Assembly: GCA_011799875.1 (NCBI GenBank)
Contig: CM022303.1
Location: 186,658,088-186,722,087 of the forward strand
Source: Thinopyrum elongatum
Taxonomy: Eukaryota > Streptophyta > Magnoliopsida > Poales > Poaceae
Reading direction: 5' to 3'
Length of the DNA: 64,000 bases
This document shows positions 58,321-64,000 of this stretch, in pieces. The notes beneath the pieces were generated by a model that made no database searches, was not told the origin of the DNA, and worked only from the letters and a program-made list of their open reading frames with translations. Within the stretch, counting starts at the first letter, position 1. Every line of letters begins with the position of its first letter. A program made the position numbers and the translations under genes.

Positions 58321-59240
58321 TTATATAGAACCCTTATAATTATAAACACATATGTGTATGTAAAAAAAACCATTTCGCTTCAAACAATATGTGCATGGTT
58401 ACTAACTTAATTAGATGTATGTGTCCATGACTTCCCATTTGGAGATGAAGTTGAATCTAAGACATGATCTCTCATTAAGTGTTATGTGGTCACTACTTTT
58501 GCCTTCATTGATAAGTTTAAGTTTATTAAGAAAACAAGATGACCTACTTTACTTGATCATTATTCACAAAACTGATTCTTTAATTAATCATTTTCATTAT
58601 TTTGACTATTTGGTTACACTACACAAGAGAAAGGAAAACAGACCTTCTTAACTTCGGCAATAAAAAACAGATTATGTCATACAAATGGTGTGATAATCGT
58701 GAAGATGTTTTCGTCATGCTATCCTAATGGCACCCGTGCTCCGTGAGTCCGTTCTCGTCGAGGAAAAAAGGAAAAGATGGAGATGCACGGTGTGAGAAAA
58801 AACTCAGATACTGAAAGGGAGAGCTATTATAACATGGAGGCGAGTTGTTCTCGTCATGGGGTGATCACTAGTATGTTGTTGTCCATGTTGTTCTTCTTCT
58901 AGTTACTTAAGGGGGTTTGGAAAAGAATTAACTATTATAGTTGTTTCTGGCAATCCAACGAGCAGAAAGCCCAAATATTGGATAATAAAGTAAAGCATTA
59001 TTTCTCGGCCTAAGGGCTAGGGTGGTCTTAGGGTAGAGGATCTCGAGACCAGAAGCAAATGTTTTCTCAACAAATGGATGTTCAAAATGTTAAATGAGGA
59101 TGTGGTATGGAAAGTCTGTTGCTAAATAAATACCTACAGTGCAAACACAGTAGCTTGTGATAATGAAACATATGTATTATCCATTTTTGGAAAAATCTGG
59201 TTGTTGTCAAAGATGACTCCTTCCAAAGGGGTTCCTTCCT
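58321..59240. other. Tandem-repeat remnant then gene-free stretch
   Basis: 58398-58460 matches the repeat at 34814-34870 on the other side of the retrotransposon. No gene is recognised in the rest. Confidence 0.45.
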
Positions 59241-59241
59241 A

Positions 59242-59398
59242 CTCCCTCTGTTCCAAAATTTAAGTCTTTCTAGAGATTCCAATATAGACTACATACGGAG
59301 CAAAATGAATGAATCTAATATCTAAAATACGTCTATGTACATCCATATGTAGTCCATATTGAAATCTCTAAAAAGACTTATATTTAGGACGGAGGGAG
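59242..59398. mobile_element. Stowaway MITE
   Basis: 157 bp with TIRs CTCCCTCTGTTCCAAAATTTAAGTC / GACTTATATTTAGGACGGAGGGAG, flanked by TA (59240-59241, 59399-59400). The arms are complementary along most of their length. Confidence 0.9.
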
Positions 59399-59659
59399 TA
59401 GTTGATAATGGTACTAGTCCTAGGTTTTAAGATGATTGTTGGCTCAGACATATGCCTCTTAGTCATAAATATTGTGCAATATTGTTCAAAGCAAAACATG
59501 TGAACTATTGCACCAGTGCTAGCATGAACACATTTGAATATCGTCTTTCTATAGACTATTATCGTGGATAATTGGACTTATTGGCCACACCTTGTTCAGC
59601 TTTGATGGTTATCAACCTGACTTGGACCCTAGAAGTGTTCGGATAGAACCTACATATTT

Positions 59660-61050
59660 CATATGATGAATGAAAATATTCATTTGAGGTTAAAGTTCCT
59701 TTGGAATTAATGCATATGGTCACGAGGATTGGATGGATATTGGTTGGCATTTCCACTTACCTCTCATATGCTGGTAAATTACGTATGGTCGAAGCTATTC
59801 TGTTCTCTTTGCCCATTTTCTTCATGTGTTGTTTGGACATTCTTGAGACAATCGAGCAACAAGTTGTTAGTATCTTAGGCACTATTTATGGTGAGGCTCC
59901 AACATAGAAGATAAGAAACTTGCATCAGTGGCTTGATCCATGGTTTGTAGACCTAAGAGTCAGGGTGGCCTTGGGGTCATGAACATAAACATTCAAAACA
60001 AAGCCATGTTGTTAAACAACATGCATGAGTTTATAATAAGCATGATCCTTGGGTAAATGTAGTTTCAGAATCTTATTATTCAAATGGGTCTCTCCTTGGT
60101 AGGACTATGGAAGGCTCATTTTGGTGGAATCAATGTTATCCCTAGTTGATTGCTACAAACCTTTAGCAAGGTGCAATCCTGGAGATGCCAAAAGAGTTAT
60201 GTTCTTGACTGATATATGGCATGCAAATTTCTTGCTCATTCAATTTATACTTCTTATCACATTTGCTAAGGATTTTAACCTGACTGTAGATTTTGTTGTT
60301 CAACATGAATTTCCTGAGGACCTTTTCCATTTGCATCCGTCTACAAGGGCTCATCATGAATTTATTCAAATGGAGCACATTTTTGCAAAAGGTTTTAACA
60401 TAAGAACACATGCACTCGACTGATACTTGGAGTTACATTTGGGTTATTGATAATTTTTCTTCCGATAAGACCTACAAAGTGTTGATTGGTTCTCAACCCC
60501 ACCCCTCATCTTAATTGAATTTGAAAGAGCTATTGTCAATCTAAACATGCACTGTTCTTTTGGTTGATTCTACATGATAGGCTCAACATAAGTTTGACGA
60601 GGAGGAACCAATTTGTGCTTCAGAGTTGCAAAATGTGCCACTCTACAATGCCCTCAAGAGTAAACCATCCATCATCTCTTTTGGGATTGTACATTTGCTC
60701 AAATGTGTTGCAATTTTGTCAGTCCTAGCATAAGACAAACCATCTCGGTCTTTGAGGCTTTTGTTCATCTTAAAAGCAAGCTCAATGTACCTTTTTCGAT
60801 GGAGATGATCACCATTGCATTATGGGTTATCTAGATGGTCAGGAACAATAAAATCTTCATAACTTTCCCGCCAAGGTAAGAATTAAGATCATATGATCTA
60901 GCCTTTAATTCTTGGCTTACTAGAGTAGGCTGTCTGATTAGTGTTCTTTCCTGCTTTGTTCTTTCTTTATCTTTTGTTTCCCTTCTTTCTTTGGCTTACT
61001 CAAACCTTTGTACGTATACATTTTTTGCTCTTATTAATAAAATTTAAAAA
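59660..61050 (+). pseudogene. LINE reverse transcriptase remnant (C-terminal part)
   Basis: The plus strand, in several frames, contains in the correct order for a grass LINE: LSYAGKLRMVEAILFSLPIFFMC (59755-59830), SFWWNQCYP (about 60115), VMFLTDIWHANFLL (60199-60240), DTWSYIWVIDNFSSD (60423-60465), FFWLILHDRLN and a zf-RVT-like QSCKMCHSTMPS. Stops and shifts are frequent. The A-rich 3' end is near 61040-61050. The catalytic core of the RT is missing. Confidence 0.7.
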
Positions 61051-62325
61051 TTAAAGTGGGGTTTTCTTCCACTTTTTTGCTTAAAAAGAAATACATGTGC
61101 AACCTGAAAATTCACCTGAAAACCAAGATGTTTTATTGGTATCTTTACAACGGGTTGTGTTGACCAAGGATAACATAGCAAATCGTAACTGGGATGGTAG
61201 CAAAATGTTATGTTGTTAAGATGATGAAACAATAAAGTACATATTTCTCTTTGCCTGTTTTCGTGCTTGCTATGGCAGACGGTCCACGTCGCTTTTAATG
61301 TTCCACCACATACTTGTATCTCTAGTATGTCTGGAAATTGGTTGCATGGGGGCGGATAAGACACTTAAGACTCAAATACGGGTGGGAGTATTAGCATTAT
61401 GTTGGATACCTTGGAGTTGTCGAAATGATGTTTTGTTTAAGAGATGTGAGTGGGAGTATCAGCCTTATGTTGGATAACTTGGAATTATTGGAATGGTGTT
61501 GTGTTTAAGAGAGTTAGAACTTCAATTTATTATTATTATTTTTATCCACATGGTTACCACTGGGAAGATATCACATGATACCATGTTTCAAAACTTAAAT
61601 TTTTATGTTTAATTTAAAAAAATCATGAATGTTGACAAGACATATGTGTCTACAATCTTTAAAAAGTTCAAGTCAAAATCGAAATATACATGGAGAAACA
61701 AAAAAGATAAATCCACATGTGAATAGTGCCATTTTTGCATTTGTCTTTTTGTCACACTATTCATGCTAAATTTGTATTTTTTTTTCTCAATGTGTTTTTC
61801 GAATTAGAATCTGATTTTTTTAGGGATAGTAGACATATGTCTTGTGAATATTCACAATGTTTTTTCATAATTTCCTTAAACACGTAAATTTGATTTTCAT
61901 GGCATGGTATCACAGATATTTTTCTGTTACCTGGGAGTTCTTTTCTTCTAGACTCTGGATGCAACCATTTGGAGATGGCCACACGGGTTTTATTGGACCG
62001 ATTTCAATGATACCATAGCAATAGGATTAGTAATGCCAGAGATTTACGTAAATCTCTATAACTTGTTCGTGTGGCCATGTTTCTTTTTTAATTCACAATA
62101 AAACTTTGCAATGAAAAGGTTGTGTACATCAATCGATAGAGTCCGCGGGTACAACCTTCTTTCTGGAAAAAAAATGTGCCATTGACAATTATCAAATGAA
62201 ATTGACATGAAAAATTAAACACAACTTGGAACAGACTCGGAGTTGACCTCACAAGCGCACGCACACATGCAACGAATTAAACCGACACGCTGACACCACG
62301 ACGAACTTTGCTGAGAACTGCACAA
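61051..62325. other. AT-rich gene-free stretch and germin-like gene 3' flank
   Basis: No gene recognised. The two similar segments at 61366-61440 and 61441-61510 (TGGGAGTATTAGCATTATGTTGGATA / TGGGAGTATCAGCCTTATGTTGGATA) form a short direct repeat of about 75 bp. Confidence 0.4.
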
Positions 62326-62964
62326 TTAGCCGCTGCCGCCGAGCACGGACTTGAGCTTCTTCACCTGCGCGTCGTCCAAGAAGGTGACCTTCTCAACGAC
62401 GGCGGACGGCAGGTTGTTGGCGAAGAGCGCGTAGTCAGTGATCTGCAGGCCGGGGTTGGGGCCGCTGAACGCAACGAGCGCCACCGCCGCCGAGCCGCCG
62501 CCGTTGTACTGGTAGTGGAGCAGGCCCTGGGGGAACACCATGATGTCGCCCTTGTAGAGCGTCTTGGTGTACACGGTGTTGGAGGAGGAGCTGATGAAGC
62601 CCGCCAGGATGGTGCCCTCGGTGACGAAGAGGAGCTCAGAGGCGGCCGGGTGGGTGTGCAGCGGCACGACGCCGCCCATGGCGATGTCGAGCCTCGCCGC
62701 GGAGATGCCGAGGCCGTTGACGCCGGGGAACTGGCCGACGAAGGCCGGGGTCACGGCCGCCTTGATGAGGTTGCTGGTGTTGCCCGCGGCAGCGAGGCCG
62801 TGGTAGTAGAAGTCCCCCGCGCCGACGCCGGCCTTGCACGGGTACCCCGCCGGCGTGTCGCTGCAGGACAGGTCGGCGACGCAGAAGTCCTGGGTCAGGG
62901 CCAGGGCGGAGAAGGGCAGGACGAGGAAGGAGATGAGCACGGGGAGCAACATCGCGTTGGCCAT
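62326..62964 (-). CDS. Germin-like protein (secreted cupin)
   Basis: 212 residues, intronless, with a start in excellent context (AAGCCATGGCC). A signal peptide covers about residues 1-22 (ending FSALA), followed by the mature start [10 protein letters not shown]. Cupin motif 1 is [17 protein letters not shown] (101-117) with metal ligands His103, His105 and Glu110. Motif 2 is [16 protein letters not shown] (139-154) with His150. Cys28, Cys34 and Cys43 are available for the usual N-terminal disulphide; N62-T-S is a likely glycosylation site; the KGD tripeptide (138-140) is typical. Family members form Mn-binding oligomers in the cell wall, with superoxide dismutase or, in some cereals, ADP-glucose pyrophosphatase/phosphodiesterase activity; which applies here cannot be told. 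Complete and apparently functional. Confidence 0.95.
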   Translation of the reverse strand: MANAMLLPVLISFLVLPFSALALTQDFCVADLSCSDTPAGYPCKAGVGAGDFYYHGLAAAGNTSNLIKAAVTPAFVGQFPGVNGLGISAARLDIAMGGVVPLHTHPAASELLFVTEGTILAGFISSSSNTVYTKTLYKGDIMVFPQGLLHYQYNGGGSAAVALVAFSGPNPGLQITDYALFANNLPSAVVEKVTFLDDAQVKKLKSVLGGSG

Positions 62965-63036
62965 GGCTTGCTAGTTGCTACTGCTGGGCTAGGGCGCTGC
63001 TGCTTCGAGTATGCTACTGTGTGCGCCCTTGTGGTG

Positions 63037-63044
63037 TTTATATA
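63037..63044 (-). promoter_or_regulatory. TATA box of the germin-like gene
   Basis: TATATAAA on the minus strand, about 75 bp upstream of the start codon, implying a leader of about 45 nt. Confidence 0.7.
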
Positions 63045-63059
63045 GGAGAGGAGGCGGTG

Positions 63060-63838
63060 CTGCCGTGCAGCCGGTACGTACGCAGGCAGAGCAATGTAAT
63101 TTGCCGAGCTAGCTAGGCGTGCGCTTGTGTTCACGTGCGTGGCACTGTCCGGATTCTTTGGGATACGTACGTAGCGGAGCCAGTGGACAAGCGTTTGGCT
63201 CATTAGCTGTGCATGGTCCATGAGATAGGGAAAGCTCTGGAAATGCTGCATTATTAGGGAAGCACAGGCCAATATAGGACATGATGAGCTGTTTTTACGA
63301 TGAGATGGATATGCGAACTACCCATTGTCTCATGCAGGCGCTAGATCTTTACAACGGTAGCATGTTATGGTGGCTAGTGCGAGCCGGCCGAATGCAGGCA
63401 AGGCTTGTTGCATGCATCCGTGAAGCCAACACTTGGTATTTTGCTGTGACCGACATGTCCTCGGGAAGTTTGTGGAGACAAAAACTGCACCGGTCTTCGT
63501 TGCCTTGCAAAACGAGATATCGGGTGTGCATGTGAAATTTTAACTGCTGGTCCAAGATCTTGGAGATTTTGTGGTTCATGGACAGCATATTCCGAGACTG
63601 ATGTGTGTGATGCCTGGACCAACGGGCAAGTGCAACTCGTGAGCTTATTTTCGTTTCTTGCTTGGATGGGACCTGTCTGGATGCAACGGGTATATATGTA
63701 TAATGCCGTTATCGGGAGGTAATGCCACTCGTCCAGTCTTTGGTTGTATGATGAAAATATCTTGCACGCGTAACAAGCGTCTCTAGACCCTGCGTAAAAC
63801 AAAAGCGTCTCTAAAGACTACTGAAAAAGTCTCTATAC
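63060..63838. other. Upstream flank of the germin-like gene
   Basis: No gene recognised. CGTACGTA-type palindromes (ACGTACG near 63074-63082 and 63163-63172) lie in the promoter side. Confidence 0.35.
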
Positions 63839-64000
63839 TCTTTTGAAATAGGCTTTCTTCCCGCTTTATAGACAAAACAAGTATCCATACAACCCAAGTA
63901 CCATGACAGAAGCACAAACGACGGCTGGGGCAGGATCACAATCACGCCCAACAAACCGAAAAGAAATGACGAAAAAAGCCACCAAGTGGCAAGCTAAAAG
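63839..64000. mobile_element. Repeat edge, probably a retroposon end, running off the window
   Basis: GAAATAGGCTTTCTTCCCGCTTTATAGAC is recognisable as the edge of a common Triticeae repeat that probably ends a LINE on the minus strand. The classification is from memory and weak. Confidence 0.25.

Noticed and set aside
62308..63045. 245-residue plus-strand frame
   Set aside because: Antisense shadow of the germin-like gene.

Overview
The window looks like nuclear DNA of a Triticeae grass (wheat, barley, rye or Aegilops type). It carries BARE/WIS/Angela-type and Maximus/Sirevirus-type Copia retrotransposons, many Stowaway MITEs, PIF/Harbinger elements and non-LTR remnants, with only a few single-copy genes between them. 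No bacterial or organellar features were seen. The species assignment is inferred from repeat content only.

Layout. 1-10 kb: transposon relics. These are a CACTA 3' end, an LTR-like remnant, Stowaway MITEs (one nested inside another), a Harbinger element bounded at 3377-5552 with a broken transposase, two SINE-like copies, a LINE remnant and a 365-bp foldback. 10-15.6 kb: a minus-strand gene for phosphotyrosyl phosphatase activator (PTPA, PP2A activator). Almost all of its coding sequence is one exon; a 3.1-kb intron separates it from a terminal exon that contributes only 10 coding bases. 15.6-17.7 kb: no recognised gene. 17.9-31.9 kb: one 7-kb segment present twice in tandem (17891-24912 and 25025-31947). 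The first copy has an intact EXORDIUM/PHI-1-like gene. The second copy differs mainly by scattered one-base deletions that break the same gene, which looks more like unpolished long-read sequence or an unmerged contig overlap than evolution. 31712-33202: a Harbinger-type element with TIRs and a TAA target duplication that carries an AP2/ERF-domain gene instead of a transposase.

35.0-58.3 kb: a complete minus-strand Maximus-like Sirevirus (35043-58315, TGAGC target duplication, about 14.6 kb without its insertion) with gag, pol and a large third gene in the 'env-like' position. A complete Angela-like Copia element (41084-49753) is inserted into it. The third gene has its own TATA box, a GC-rich leader, a candidate donor and acceptor, and a start codon 8 nt past the acceptor. 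Once the Angela element is removed the predicted intron is only about 325 bp, so this may be a separately promoted, spliced gene inside a retrotransposon. 58.3-62.3 kb: a tandem-repeat remnant, a Stowaway MITE and a LINE fragment. 62326-62964: an intact intronless germin-like protein gene with a clear TATA box.

The host genes (PTPA, EXORDIUM-like, germin-like) are functionally unrelated; nothing suggests a cluster or operon. The points most worth a second look are the internal gene model in the Sirevirus, the AP2 gene inside a Harbinger element, and the suspect duplicated block.
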